Source: Diogma glabrata
Taxonomy: Eukaryota; Arthropoda; Insecta; Diptera; Cylindrotomidae
Direction of reading: 5' to 3'
DNA: 64,000 bases
Assembly: GCA_963693315.1 (NCBI GenBank)
Contig: OY856186.1
Coordinates: forward strand, 369,050,850 to 369,114,849
Shown: one piece after another, positions 47,726 through 58,588 of the stretch
Layout of the letters: the number at the start of each line of letters is the position of its first letter
Numbering within the stretch: position 1 is the first letter of the stretch
The notes under the pieces: model-generated
Databases searched by the model: none
What the model was told of the DNA's origin: nothing
Seen by the model: the letters and a program-made list of their open reading frames with translations, nothing else
Translations under genes and position numbers: made by a program

Positions 47726-48637
47726 CTGTGGGGGTATAAAACTACTAAATTTTATGGAAGTAAATACAAATTTTTGGCTAATTTTAAAAATATTATTTTT
47801 AAAATTATCGGTGATCATTATTTAAAAATACTTTTTTTTTGTGTTTTAATGGCTGGATATTTATATACTTTTTTAATTATTATTGATGATTATATTATTA
47901 TATTTAAATTTTTATTAAATATAAGTTTGATTAATTTTTATTAACAAAACATGAAGCGAAACAAACTGTAATCGTGGAGAATATTTTTTTTTATTAATTT
48001 AAAATTTTGAAAATAGATCTTTATTCTTTGTTGTTAAAATCCAATTACTTATATATTTTCTTTGTTATAAATTATCTCGTTGATTACAGCCAATAAAATA
48101 AGCATAAATGAATGACAGTAAAATTTTGACATAAAATTATATTAAAAAAAAAAATAGACTGAAATGATAAATAAATTTAAATTATTTTTGTCTGAATTTT
48201 TTTTTTTTTTTTTTCTAAATTAAATGATTTTTGTTTTTGAAATTGATTTTTTTAAAATTTTAATTAAAGAAATCAATTTAAAAATTAAATAGTGTATGGT
48301 TTAATGTATTATTATTAATTTTTTTTTTACGTTTAAGAAAATGTTTTATATATTAATATTATTATTATCTTTGAAAGTACCAACACCAAAAAAAACTTAA
48401 TAAAATTTGTTTGATTTGTTTTTTTTTTCTTTATAATAAAGTAATATCTATTTTTAATAAATAAAAAAAATTGATATATAAATAAAAAATCTTGATTGTA
48501 ATAATAATAAAAAAAAACTACAAAAACAATGATATTTTATTACTTCACTTTACACAAAAATAATAAGTTTATAATTTTTTTTTAAATTAAGATGTTTAGT
48601 TGGTGATATAATGCATATGATATTCTCCATCATGCTT

Positions 48638-48722
48638 TCAATATTCTTCGTTTTTTTTATAGAATTGTTTTAATGTTTCCTTAAATTTACTTTCATCGTT
48701 CCAAGCATAAAATGATGTAAAC
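48638..48722 (-). CDS. Candidate short terminal exon (uncertain)
   Basis: A good acceptor (attttttcttttag at 48723-48724) leads to either of two open readings. With the two-base phase of the other lola exons it encodes about 16 residues (LHHFMLGTMK...) and then stops near 48670. With a one-base phase it encodes 27 residues beginning FTSFYAWNDESKFKETLK and stops at 48638, which looks more protein-like but would need an upstream partner exon. It has no zinc finger. It is a local GC peak in AT-rich DNA. It could be an exon of a finger-less isoform or chance. Confidence 0.3.
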
Positions 48723-49377
48723 CTAAAAGAAAAATTATATTAAAATTATGAACAAAAATTTAAAAAAAAAATATAATTATATAATATTAACACTTTTTTT
48801 TAAATTATCACAACACAAATTACTTTTTAAAATTTTTATTATATTCAATTTTAAATTAAGATTAAATAAGCAAAAATTTGATTTAATTAAAAATTTTCAC
48901 TTAATTTTTTTTTCTCAACAAACACCACAATGAGAATGATATTATGCTTTTAAAATTATAAGAAAAACAAATTTGACTATTTTTTTTTTTCAAACTCTAA
49001 CATAAAATTAATAATATTAATTGAGAGATCTTCCTAAAAGACATGTTTAGTTTGGTTAGTTATAATTTTGTTAGTCTAAATTATTATTTAACGTACATTT
49101 ACAATTAATTGTGTTATTATTTTTTTAATGACTTAGAATAAATGACTAATTATGTTAAGTTAATTATTAATGCTATTAAGATTTTTTTTTAAAAAAATAT
49201 TAAAACAAACAAAAAAAATAAATAAATATTAATATATTATGTTTTATATTGCAAATTGGTTAACTAAAAATAAATATATAATATATTTATTAGAATTTCA
49301 ATTGGAATAAATAAATAAATAAAAATTTTCAAACAAAACAAATAATAATGTTAAATAAATAATTGATTATGTTAAAT

Positions 49378-49943
49378 TTAAATGGAAGTGGTTTGTATGT
49401 CATTTTCAAAAGGTGGTTTACAAAATTTTGAATTTAAATGTCGTTTTAAATTCGAGTGAATATTTGTTTTGTAGCCACAATTTCTTAAACAATAATATTT
49501 TGGTGGTAAACCACATTCATTTTTTAAATGACATTTTAAACTATTTTTCCATTTGTAATTTCTATTGCAGTTTTTACAAATCCATGGTTTATCATCAGCT
49601 GGCATATATAACATATTTTCATTCGATACTTTTATTTCTTTTTTAACTTTACAAAATCTTAAATCAATGTTTCTCATAAACTGATGTTGTTGTTGTTGTA
49701 TGGTTTGTCTAATAACTAATTTTGATTTTTTATTATTATTAACGTTATTTGAGTGTTGTTGATCGGTTTTTGAAGAAACATTTGTTGAATGCCATTGAGA
49801 TCGAAATTCTTCCGATTTAGGATTAACAGCCCATGAAATCGGATTAGATATTTTAATGTTATAATTAAATGTATCATAGTTAGTATCATTGTTAGTAGGA
49901 CTAGGGGAATGTCTTTCTAATTTAATCATTGTTAAACCTCCAC
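49378..49943 (-). CDS. lola: lola alternative 3' exon (isoform at 49.7 kb), two zinc fingers
   Basis: Acceptor ...ttttttaatag at 49944-49945; two bases, 187 codons, stop. A long polar lead (asparagine, serine and glutamine-rich, QTIQQQQHQ) precedes finger 1 CKNCNRNYKWKNSLKCH ending KNECG. Finger 2 is unusual: C-x3-C (CLRNC) then x12, H and H-x5-C (LNSKFC), so it is a C2HC finger instead of C2H2. The tail is short (KPPFENDIQTTSI). The frame is intact. Confidence 0.92.
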
Positions 49944-52900
49944 CTATTAAAAAAGAACACAAAAATTAACCGTGAATTAGTAAGTATTATTAATATTAAT
50001 ATATTAAACATAAACATCAAATGATTAATTACTAATAAATAAAAATTGACCAAACACACACAATATGCACACAAATTCCTAAAATAAAAAAAAAAATTAT
50101 TAAAAATATAATCGATAAAAATTAAAACTATTGCTAATGAAAAATAAAATAAATAATAATTTAATATTAAATAAATAAGAAGTAATAAATTTAGACAAAA
50201 TGATTGTATTTTTTTTATTATAAATCAGTATAACAATATTTTTTTTATTTTTGATTTTTTTTGTTTTATATATTTTTACAAAATATATAAAAAAAATTAA
50301 TAATTTTTTTCTATTTATATATAATATTAATATAATAAAAAAATAATGGAATAACAATATATTTTGTAATTCATATTAAAATATTTAAGTAAAAAAGTAA
50401 AATGTGTTAGTTATAAAATTTTTATTATATTTATTTTTTGTTTTTTTTTTTATTTTTATTATTATTTTTTTTTATAAAAAAAAGGAATGATGAAGAATTT
50501 AGTTTTTTAATTTTTTTTGTTTGCAGTGAAATACTAACTTGTTACAAACACAATCAACATATAATAATTTTTTTTTTCTAAACATAATTGAAAAATATAA
50601 ATTTGGAATGATGAATATTTTTTTTTTCGTTTTTGCTTAAAATTTATACAAAATGGCAATTTTTATAAATAATGCTAGAGTCTTTTTGCTCTTCTTCAAA
50701 TACGGCTTCAATTTAAACTTACATAAAGTCCAGGTGTTATATTGAACAGCAACGAACCGATTTCCATTCATAAGTTTTCACTGCTTCTTTAATATTTTTA
50801 AACTTAATTATTTAACACCTAATGGTTATATGATACAACAAAAAATTTATTCGAGAAAATAATATCTCTTTTTTTTTTTAATGTTTTAAGTATTTTTTTT
50901 TATCTTTAACAAAAATTATAATTTTCACTTTACCTTTCTTAATTTTTATGCCTTAGATTATATAACCAAAAAAATTTTTATCACAATTTTCTCTTTTTTC
51001 TTTTAAATGAAATAAAGTGTTTTTCTTAACTCAAACGTGAAATAAGGTAGAAGAATCAAATTTCACCATTGAAACTGTGAAATACATGTTTCAGAGGTTT
51101 TGTTGATATTTACTTCGCCTGTTTACGTTATGTTAATGATACTGTTATAAGTAAAAAAAATTACTTATTATATATCTATTATTTTAAAAAAACAAAAACC
51201 CTATAGTTTGTTTTTTAAAACAATACAAATTTAGCCTTTGTGTTCTATTAAAAAATTTTGTTTTTTATCAGAATTTGTTTAAGGATTTACAAAAAAAAAA
51301 ATAATAAAATTGTAGGAATTTTAAAGAATCAGAAACATAAGGTTATCTAAGCAATAAAAATTATTTAAAAAAAAAACAACAATGAGTATTTGTGAAAAAA
51401 AAAGTCAGGTTAAACATTAAAAAAAAAATTCCAACACCCTCTTCAAAAAAGTAATTTTCTTTCTTTTTTTTCTGTGTTTACCTTATATTTTTCATTAATT
51501 AAAAAAACAACAAAATTGGAAAGACCCTTCACCATATATATTTTTTTTTTCATTTTAAATCTAAAATCACTTAGCTAATTAATTTTTGATTTTTCCAATA
51601 CGAATCACCAAAAAACAAACAAAAAAAATAAATTTTAATTGGACCCTATTTTTTTTTTTCTAAAATTAAAAATATAAATGTCTTTTTTCTTCTATTTAAT
51701 TTAAAATTAAAATTTCTTTTCTTAATTCCTAGTAAGGCATGATAGTTAATATTTTGATTTTTTTCTAAAAAAAAAAGCGTCTTTTATTTAAAAAAAAAAT
51801 ACAAAAGAAATCCTAAATAATATATCAATTATATGATTTTACCATTTTTTTATTATTAATTAATAATAAGCAAATTTTTTTTAATAATTTTGAAAATATA
51901 AATTTTGTTTTTATTTCTTTTACTATTCTGATTATTTTTTGTTTACCATAATTTCAAAGCCCTGTATAAAAAATGCTTATTTCTTAATATTTTATAATCA
52001 CTATTTAAATTTTTAACGTAAAAAAAAAGGTTTGTATAATACGTTTTTTTTTCTATTCTATTAATTTCCATCTTTTTATTTTGATTTTGTTAATAACAGA
52101 AAAAGGCACGTTGTATAGGAATCTATTGTAATTTGTTATATCCTTAATTAATATTGAGGTAACATGTTGTGAGAATGTGGATATGAAAAAAATATAATAT
52201 ATTTATATAATTATAAAAAAATAATTAAATTAAATTTATTTTAAATTTGAAGAAAATTTATAATGGTAACAAATCACGAATCTATAATTAAAAAATTAAA
52301 TTTTCTTTACAGGTGAGTTGAATTAGATTACATTTAATTAACTATCTGTGATGATTTGGAGGGAAAGGATTGTCTGAGTGTATTTTTTCTTTGTAAATGG
52401 CTTTGATAGCTTATACTAGGATAACATTAATAATAATAATAACAAATATAATAATAGAATACATATAAGAGGTAGAAAAAAATACCATCCCAGCCATTTA
52501 AATTTGTTTATATAATTTATAGAAATCTCTCCTGATTTATTTATTTTTTATAAATACACATATGTTGTCTAAATTCTAGGAAAATATAAATTAAATTGAA
52601 GTATAATTGTAGAACATATTTGTAATCTAATTCACACTCTGCAATCTGTACAAAATATATATTTGTTTTTAAATAAAAATCACATACGCAATCAGTAATA
52701 TTAATGTTTTTTTATTTTCTCTGACCAACAAATAAAACATATTTCTATTTAAAAAAAAAGAATTAAGAGATATATTTTTAAAGCTTTTAAATTTCGTAAA
52801 AAGTTGAAATAGTTTTAACGTTGGCCTATATATTATTTTAATATTTGTGCTTTCAATATATTTATTTTAAAATGTTTGTAAAAAAAAATAATATAAGAAC

Positions 52901-53031
52901 TATAAAGAACCAAAATCAAGTATCATTAATACTGAATCACTATGCGTATATTAAATAATTTTTATATAAAAAAAAGATGTGATAGGTCGAACTAAAAAAT
53001 AATATTTATATAGAATAAATATATATTTTTT
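49944..53031. other. lola intron, AT-rich, with weak exon-like patches
   Basis: No definite gene. On the minus strand short open patches after AG occur at about 50727-50790 (EAVKTYEWKSVRCCSI) and 51061-51114 (EVNINKTSETCISQFQW). Both keep the two-base phase but have poor acceptors. See also 52342-52409. Confidence 0.35.
52342..52409 (-). CDS. Candidate short finger-less terminal exon (uncertain)
   Basis: After an AG at 52410-52411, preceded by a mixed TTATTATTATTAATGTTATC tract, two bases and 21 codons follow (IKAIYKEKIHSDNPFPPNHH...), then TAG. The phase agrees with the lola exons and the composition is less biased than its surroundings. The weak acceptor and short length leave it unproven. 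Confidence 0.25.
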
Positions 53032-53489
53032 TCATACTGTCACATTCATCATTTTAGGATCTTCATCTAAAGCAACAACTTTATCACTTTCAACTTTAAA
53101 ATATCGTTCTTTATGCATTCTTTCCATATGCCTACCAATGTGCATTTTCTGTTTAGCACGATATACACAATATGGACATTGGAATTGTGGTTCTTTACCA
53201 CATTCCCATTTTTGATGATTTCTCAGCGATGATTTTAATTTATACAATCTACCACAATCAGAGCATGAGAAACCACCACTACTTCCTATACCAGTTGGTG
53301 TTCCATTTCCATTTCCAGTTGGACTTTGAGGTTGAGTTTTGATATCCATAGGACTAACCGATAAATCACGTGGTAATACTAAAGGTTGTGATCCCTCTCG
53401 CAATTGAGTAACTAAGGGCATTACAAGTCTTGCATTCCACTGATCCCATGATAATCCAGCTATTCGTGTGATGCTTAAATCTTCCGCTA
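53032..53489 (-). CDS. lola: lola alternative 3' exon (isoform at 53.2 kb), two zinc fingers
   Basis: Acceptor ...atatttaatttcag at 53490-53491; two bases, 151 codons, stop. The lead has a tryptophan-containing patch (AGLSWDQWNARLVMPLV) and a glycine/serine/threonine linker (GNGNGTPTGIGSSGG). Finger 1 is CSDCGRLYKLKSSLRNH ending KWECG and finger 2 CPYCVYRAKQKMHIGRHMERMH (H-x4-H). The tail is acidic (ALDEDPKMMNVTV). This is one of the least AT-rich exons in the array. Confidence 0.94.
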
Positions 53490-54392
53490 CTGAAATTAAA
53501 TATAAATTTAATAGTAATGAATGAAGGATTTCTAGAAAAAAATGAATTTCTTGTAATTTACACCCTACAATAAAAATAATATTTAATTTTTAAAAAAATT
53601 CCAAATATAAGCAAAATAAAAATAAATTATTCGTAAGAAATTTGTTAGTAGTAAAAGAAAGCATGGTTTTTCGTTATAATAGATAAATATAAATACAATT
53701 TTAATAGAAAAAGGTTCAGCAAAATATTTATAAATTATAACAATTTAATAATAAAAAAAATAAGACAACACTTATTAAAAATATATATTTCAAAATAATA
53801 AAAAACGACATACATTAAATTGGGGTTAACAATTAACAACCAAATTGAAAAAAAAAGTTAAAATTGAATTTTTATTATTATATGAATAAATAAAAATCCA
53901 TCTTAAGAATGCTATACACACACTTAGTACATCTTCCAATTTTGAGTTAGTGATTCTTCCAATTTTTAATTTTCTATATTTTTTTTATGTCTTCATCCAA
54001 TCTTTAATTTGAAATGTTTGCGGTGTTGTGTATAGAACACTTTTATTATTATATTTAATATTATACCATTTTTGGTTTTTTTTTTTATAGAAAGAAAAAT
54101 AAAACACATCAAATTATATTATTTACACTAAAAATAAAATCAAAAATTGTTTTGTGTAATTAAAAAAAAATAAATAAATAATATAACAACAAACTTTTGA
54201 TGACAACAAATGAAGATATTTATTTTTTGAAAACTGCAAAAAAATCATAACAAAAAAAATATCTAATATTATTTTATTTACTTTTAAAAACTTACAATTT
54301 TAAAAAACAAATATTTTTTGTAATTATTTTTTTTTTTTTAAACTTTTATTTTCCTCTTTTTTAGTTGTTGAAATGGTGATATAAAACATTTA
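53490..54392. other. lola intron, AT-rich
   Basis: Nothing coding. The part next to 54393 should be the 3' UTR of the short exon. Confidence 0.4.
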
Positions 54393-54436
54393 TTATTCTT
54401 CCTTTTTAAATTCGTTCAATCGATAAGGATCATCAC
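54393..54436 (-). CDS. lola: lola alternative 3' exon without zinc finger (13 codons)
   Basis: Acceptor ...ctcaatcttttag at 54437-54438; the exon is two bases plus DDPYRLNEFKKEE and TAA, 44 nt of coding sequence. The phase is the same as in all neighbouring lola exons, and the acceptor has a good pyrimidine tract. An isoform using it would carry the common BTB region but no DNA-binding fingers. Finger-less lola isoforms are known in Drosophila. Its length makes it invisible to ORF searches, and the call rests on splice site, phase and position. Confidence 0.6.
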
Positions 54437-55220
54437 CTAAAAGATTGAGAATAAATTAGTAAAAATAATTAAAAATAAATAATACACAATTATAATTTAT
54501 TTTATAAACACAACAAAAAAAAATGTTTATCTGAAACGAAATAATTAATTAATTAATACTTCTCTATAATAAATAATAAACTTTTTTTTATTGAATATAT
54601 ATACTTATATTTGTTTCTTTTTATTCATAAATTTTTTAATATTTTTTTTTTACAAAAATCACGATTTTAAAAATTTGAGTTCAAAAAAAAAAAATTGATA
54701 GTAAAATCGTGAATTTTAGTTTTTAATTTTTTAAATGAAAAAGAGATTATAAAAAAACATGTATTATAAAATTATTGTTAATAATGTAAAATTAAAAAAA
54801 AAATGAAAAATTATTATATGTATATGCATTAAAGGAAAATAAAATGATACTATGTTTTTATAATATATAATAATAATAAATGACATGAAATTAGTTTTAA
54901 TTTAATCAATAGTAATAATATAATTTATAAATTTTATATTCTTTATTTTTCATCTTTAAATTAGAGAAATATATATTTTGGATTAAATTTTAATCAAATG
55001 AAAACTATAATACTTTTATCTTTATAAAAATTTCACTTTTCTTTTTTGTTATTTTTAATTTAAACGAGTTTAAGGAATATAGCAAACAAAACATTCAACA
55101 CAACAAAACGTTTTAAATCAAAGAAAAAAATATATATATACGATTAGACAAAAAGTATTATTTAATAAAAAAATTAGGAAGAAAACTTAAATTTAATTAA
55201 AAGAAAGCGAAAGTAAGTCT
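54437..55220. other. lola intron, AT-rich
   Basis: Nothing recognised. It contains A and T homopolymers and a short (TA)n at about 55131. Confidence 0.4.
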
Positions 55221-56090
55221 TTAGAACGTTGCATTAGATCGATGTGATTTTCTTCGACTTTCTAGCGGTGGCATATTTGAATGATGTTTTCTAATATGAA
55301 CACCTAAATTTCCTCTTTGTTTCGCTTTATATTGACAATGAGGACACTGATGCATTGGTTCTTTGTTCTTTTCCACCACATTCAACATTCTCATGTCTAC
55401 GTAATGTTGATTTCCATCTATAACGTTTTCCACAATGTCGACAAACATATTGACGCATTGCAACATCTTCATTGGCACTTATTGCTGAATCACTTAAATA
55501 TTCAAATTTTTGATTCGGTATTAAACGATAATCGTCATCCATACTATTTGATGAATTTTTTACATTATCCTCACTTTCTTGGTGTGATGAAAATTCATCA
55601 TCGAAACCAATTTTCGAACCATCTGGTAATTCAATATCATCAATTTCAGCATAGTTTTCTAAATCATTTATTATATTCGTTTGAAATTCATCGTTATTTT
55701 CTGAATTTACAACAGTTACGTTTGTTGTTTCGGTAACTCCAGAAAAATCACGATTTGGTGATGGCGTAATAAATGATTTAGTATCATCTTTTAATTTTTG
55801 GTATACTGGTGGTTGAATAGAAAATTTATTTGTCGGTGTTGATGAAAGTGGTGATGATATATTTTTCACAATATTTTGTTGAATTACAAAATTTTTCGGT
55901 TTCGAATATTTAATTCGTGGATGAAATTGATTTGAGTTTTTCGATGAATTTATTTTTGTATCTTTGGTATTTTCTCCGACAATTTCCGTACTTAAATTTA
56001 TTGATGTTTTATAAACCGTATTTTTAATGCGTTTTTTAATTGAGTTTTTCAATAAAATTTTATTAATAGATGACTTATTAGATGTGTTGA
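55221..56090 (-). CDS. lola: lola alternative 3' exon (isoform at 55.6 kb), frameshifted before finger 2
   Basis: Acceptor ...ctattatttcag at 56091-56092. After two bases the frame runs through a long lead (basic start, serine/asparagine-rich middle, acidic stretch EIDDIELPDGSK) to finger 1 CRHCGKRYRWKSTLRRH ending NVECGGK. A 7-bp tandem duplication (gttcttt twice on the plus strand, 55358-55371) then shifts the frame: translation gives a short foreign tail and stops at 55327, 253 codons in all. In the shifted frame finger 2 is intact (CPHCQYKAKQRGNLGVH, ending IRKHH) and continues to a stop at 55221. With a single copy of the 7-bp word the exon would have the normal two fingers. The change may be an assembly error, a segregating allele or a real loss. 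The exon may be entered from the constant region or from the 56469-56723 exon, as both fit the phase. Confidence 0.88.
55358..55371. repeat. 7-bp tandem duplication causing a frameshift
   Basis: GTTCTTTGTTCTTT on the plus strand, between the codons for the ECGGK end of finger 1 and the MHQC start of finger 2 of the lola exon. Seven bases is not a multiple of three. Confidence 0.9.
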
Positions 56091-56468
56091 CTGAAATAAT
56101 AGAATGAGAAAAAAAATATGATTCATTAGAAAATAAAATGTGATGTTGAGAAAATTAATTAATGATGTTTTCAAATGCAATTCTTCAAAACAAAAAAAAA
56201 GTTATTATAAATTAATTAATTAAAAATTATAAAATACATAACATAACAATACAATAATAGTTAAAAATTAATTAAATTATATTAATGTTATTTTGTTTAT
56301 CTTTTCATTTAAATAAAAATACAACAGTTTTTAACAAAAATTTTTATTTCAAAACAAAAAAGGAGGAAAATCAAATGTAAAAAGAAAATGGAGAAAATGT
56401 GTGATAAATTCCAGAATTTTTTGTGGTATATTTTTTTTTGTGATTTTTTTTTTTATTTATAAAATTAC

Positions 56469-56723
56469 CATCGTTGTCGTCACATTCATCATCTTCATCA
56501 CCAAAATACTCCTCCTCTCCTTCTTCCACAAATTTTTTAATATCATTTTCATCAACATAAATAATTTTGTGTTGATCATTCGTATTTTCAACTTTTAAGA
56601 CAACAAAATCATCTTTCATCGATAATGATATACTTTCATCCTCTAAGAGACCACATTTCGATAACAAAGGATACAATTCTGATTTCATTTTAACCGTACT
56701 CTTTCTATATGTGTTTCTAATAT
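56469..56723 (-). CDS. lola: lola internal alternative exon, acidic (spliced to 55.2-56.1 kb exon)
   Basis: Acceptor ...aatttattttcag at 56724-56725; two bases, 84 codons and one base, ending at a donor G|GTAATT (56467-56468). The single leftover base joins the two-base start of the exon at 56090 in frame, with an intron of 378 nt. The encoded segment has YRKSTVKMKSELYPLL, then a strongly acidic end (EEGEEEYFGDEDDECDDN). It has no finger. If the donor is not used, the frame reads on for about 20 more residues (lysine-rich) and stops at 56371, which would be a finger-less terminal isoform. The splice reading is preferred because the phase fits and the acidic coding composition stops at the donor. 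Confidence 0.7.
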
Positions 56724-56974
56724 CTGAAAATAAATAAAAATAAATTGATTTGTTAATAAAAAAAATAAATTTTTAAATCAAGTTTAAATAAATTATTAAT
56801 AATAATGAGATATTTTATAAGTACCACAAACCAAAATATAAATATGAATGAAATTATTATAGTTTTGTGAATCTTTAAAAAAAAAATTTTTAGCTTAAAA
56901 TAAATTTTTCTTATTACAGTTCTTTTATTTACAAAATTATTTTTTATTAAATATAAATTACAATAATTAAAAAT

Positions 56975-57294
56975 TCACTGATTTAAAAAATACATTTCGG
57001 GATAATTTTTAAAATGTTGTGATTTCATATGAATATTTAATGTTTGTTTATATCGTGTTATAAATGAACAATATGAACATTTTAATGATGGTTGTATTCC
57101 ACATTCATACTTTAAATGACGATTTAAATTTTTTTTATATCGATATAATTTTTCACAATGCGGACAACGATGATTAATTACAGGTTTTTCGGTATACTGT
57201 AACTGATTAAAATTAGGATTTTTAAAAAAATTTCCATTATTTCCATAAACTATATTTAACGATGTCATTGATTTGAAATCTTCATTATATGTTC
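56975..57294 (-). CDS. lola: lola alternative 3' exon (isoform at 57.1 kb), two zinc fingers
   Basis: Acceptor ...attttaatttcag at 57295-57296; two bases, 105 codons, TGA at 56975-56977. The lead TYNEDFKSMTSLN is short and asparagine/phenylalanine-rich. Finger 1 is CPHCEKLYRYKKNLNRH ending KYECG, linker IQPSLK, and finger 2 CSYCSFITRYKQTLNIHMKSQH (H-x4-H). The tail is about 12 residues. Intact. Confidence 0.94.
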
Positions 57295-57451
57295 CTGAAA
57301 TTAAAATATAAAATTTTAATTAAATTAAACAAAAAACAATATTTAATAGTTATTAAAAAAAAAATAAAAAAATAAATAAATAATAAAACAGAAACAATTA
57401 TTTTGTTGTATTTCATCTAATTCAATTTTTTTTTTTAATTATTTTTAAACT

Positions 57452-57736
57452 TCATCTTTGAACATGACGATTTTTAATATGATTTTTTAAATGATTATTT
57501 CTTTTACATTTAAAACTGCAATAAGGGCATGGATATTTTGGCTCTTGACCACATTCTAATATTAAATGTCGTCTCATGTTTTTTATTTGAGAATATTTTG
57601 TTCCACATTTGGGACACGCAAAACCTTGTTTCTGTACTTTATTGCTATGAATTTGATTTTGATTGAAACAATTTGCATCAGTTTTTATATTTTCATATTC
57701 AACTGTTTTTAAGATTATATTTGATGTTCCGATATC
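57452..57736 (-). CDS. lola: lola alternative 3' exon, second part (isoform at 57.6 kb), two zinc fingers
   Basis: Acceptor ...gttttaaatacag at 57737-57738; 94 codons in phase 0 and TGA. Unlike the others it does not start with two split bases, so it needs the exon at 57808-57908, which ends on a complete codon. The lead DIGTSNIILKTVEYENIK runs to finger 1 CPKCGTKYSQIKNMRRH ending LILECG, and finger 2 CPYCSFKCKRNNHLKNHIKNRH, then VQR. It lies 140 bp downstream of the 57.1-kb exon's end region with no overlap. Confidence 0.9.
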   Translation of the reverse strand, partial: DIGTSNIILKTVEYENIKTDANCFNQNQIHSNKVQKQGFACPKCGTKYSQIKNMRRHLILECGQEPKYPCPYCSFKCKRNNHLKNHIKNRHVQR

Positions 57737-57807
57737 CTGTATTTAAAACAAAAGAAAAAAGAAAATTAAATTAGAAAATTAGATTTTATTGCTATTGTTT
57801 TAAAAAC

Positions 57808-57908
57808 CTCTGTTATGATATTCTCTTCAGATGAGATTACATTAAACTCTATAACAGTATCTTCGTCCCGTTTACTTATTACGAATGAATGAATAGCATC
57901 ATAAAAAT
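57808..57908 (-). CDS. lola: lola alternative exon, first part of the 57.6-kb isoform
   Basis: Acceptor ...tatatatttacag at 57909-57910; two bases and 33 codons (FYDAIHSFVISKRDEDTV...), ending ...ITE at a GT donor (57806-57807, gag|gtttttaa). The 71-nt intron to 57736 keeps the frame. The entry phase matches the other lola exons, while the exit is phase 0. The segment is acidic and has no finger. The donor is weak (gtttt), so use of the pair should be confirmed from transcripts. Confidence 0.8.
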
Positions 57909-58114
57909 CTGTAAATATATATTTTAATTATATATATAAATATAAAATAAATAAGCTTAATTTAATTGTTTTCACAAACATATACATAAAATATATAAAC
58001 ACATCAACATTTTCTTTTTCAATTTCATTTTTAATTTTACAAAATAATTTATTATAAATTATATTTTAAAAAATTAACTACATTTACATTTTTTCTTTTT
58101 AAATTTAATTTTTT

Positions 58115-58365
58115 TTATCCTATATGAGCTAACATATGATATTTTAACATATGATATTTTAGTGAATCTTTTCTTGTATATTTACGTGTACAAAGTGGAC
58201 ACCAAAATCTTTTTGGTACACCACATTCAAGCCTCATATGTCTTTGTAATGATGATAATAATGTATACCATCTTCCACATCCATTTAAACATTGATATGG
58301 TCGTGAAATAGATTCAAAGTTATCTCGTCTTTTTCTATGCGGCCCTAATTGAAACACTGGTAAAC
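58115..58365 (-). CDS. lola: lola alternative 3' exon (isoform at 58.2 kb), two zinc fingers
   Basis: Acceptor ...aatattttactttag at 58366-58367; two bases, 82 codons, TAG. The lead is basic (LGPHRKRRDNF). Finger 1 has a C-x3-C start (CLNGCGRWYTLLSSLQRH, ending RLECG) and finger 2 is CPLCTRKYTRKDSLKYH. The end of finger 2 is altered by a 15-bp tandem duplication, giving LKYHMLKYHMLAH: the first H pair is now H-x4-H and an extra H follows. The zinc ligands are all still present. Confidence 0.92.
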
Positions 58366-58588
58366 CTAAAGTAAAATATTTTTGAGAAAAAAACTAAATT
58401 AATTAATTAAAAAAAAAAAAATAAAAAAATTCTGTATATACAGTATAAATATCTAATTCTAAATATTATTTATACAATAATTTAAAACAACAATATTTAC
58501 TATTATATTTTTTCTCTTTTTTTTAATCATTTCTCTTTTGTACAAAAAAATTTTTAATATCAAAACAAAATCTTAACATCATCTATAT

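Noticed and set aside
50100..50357. 85-codon minus-strand open frame, mostly I, F, K, Y and L
   Set aside because: Composition simply reflects poly-A/T DNA.
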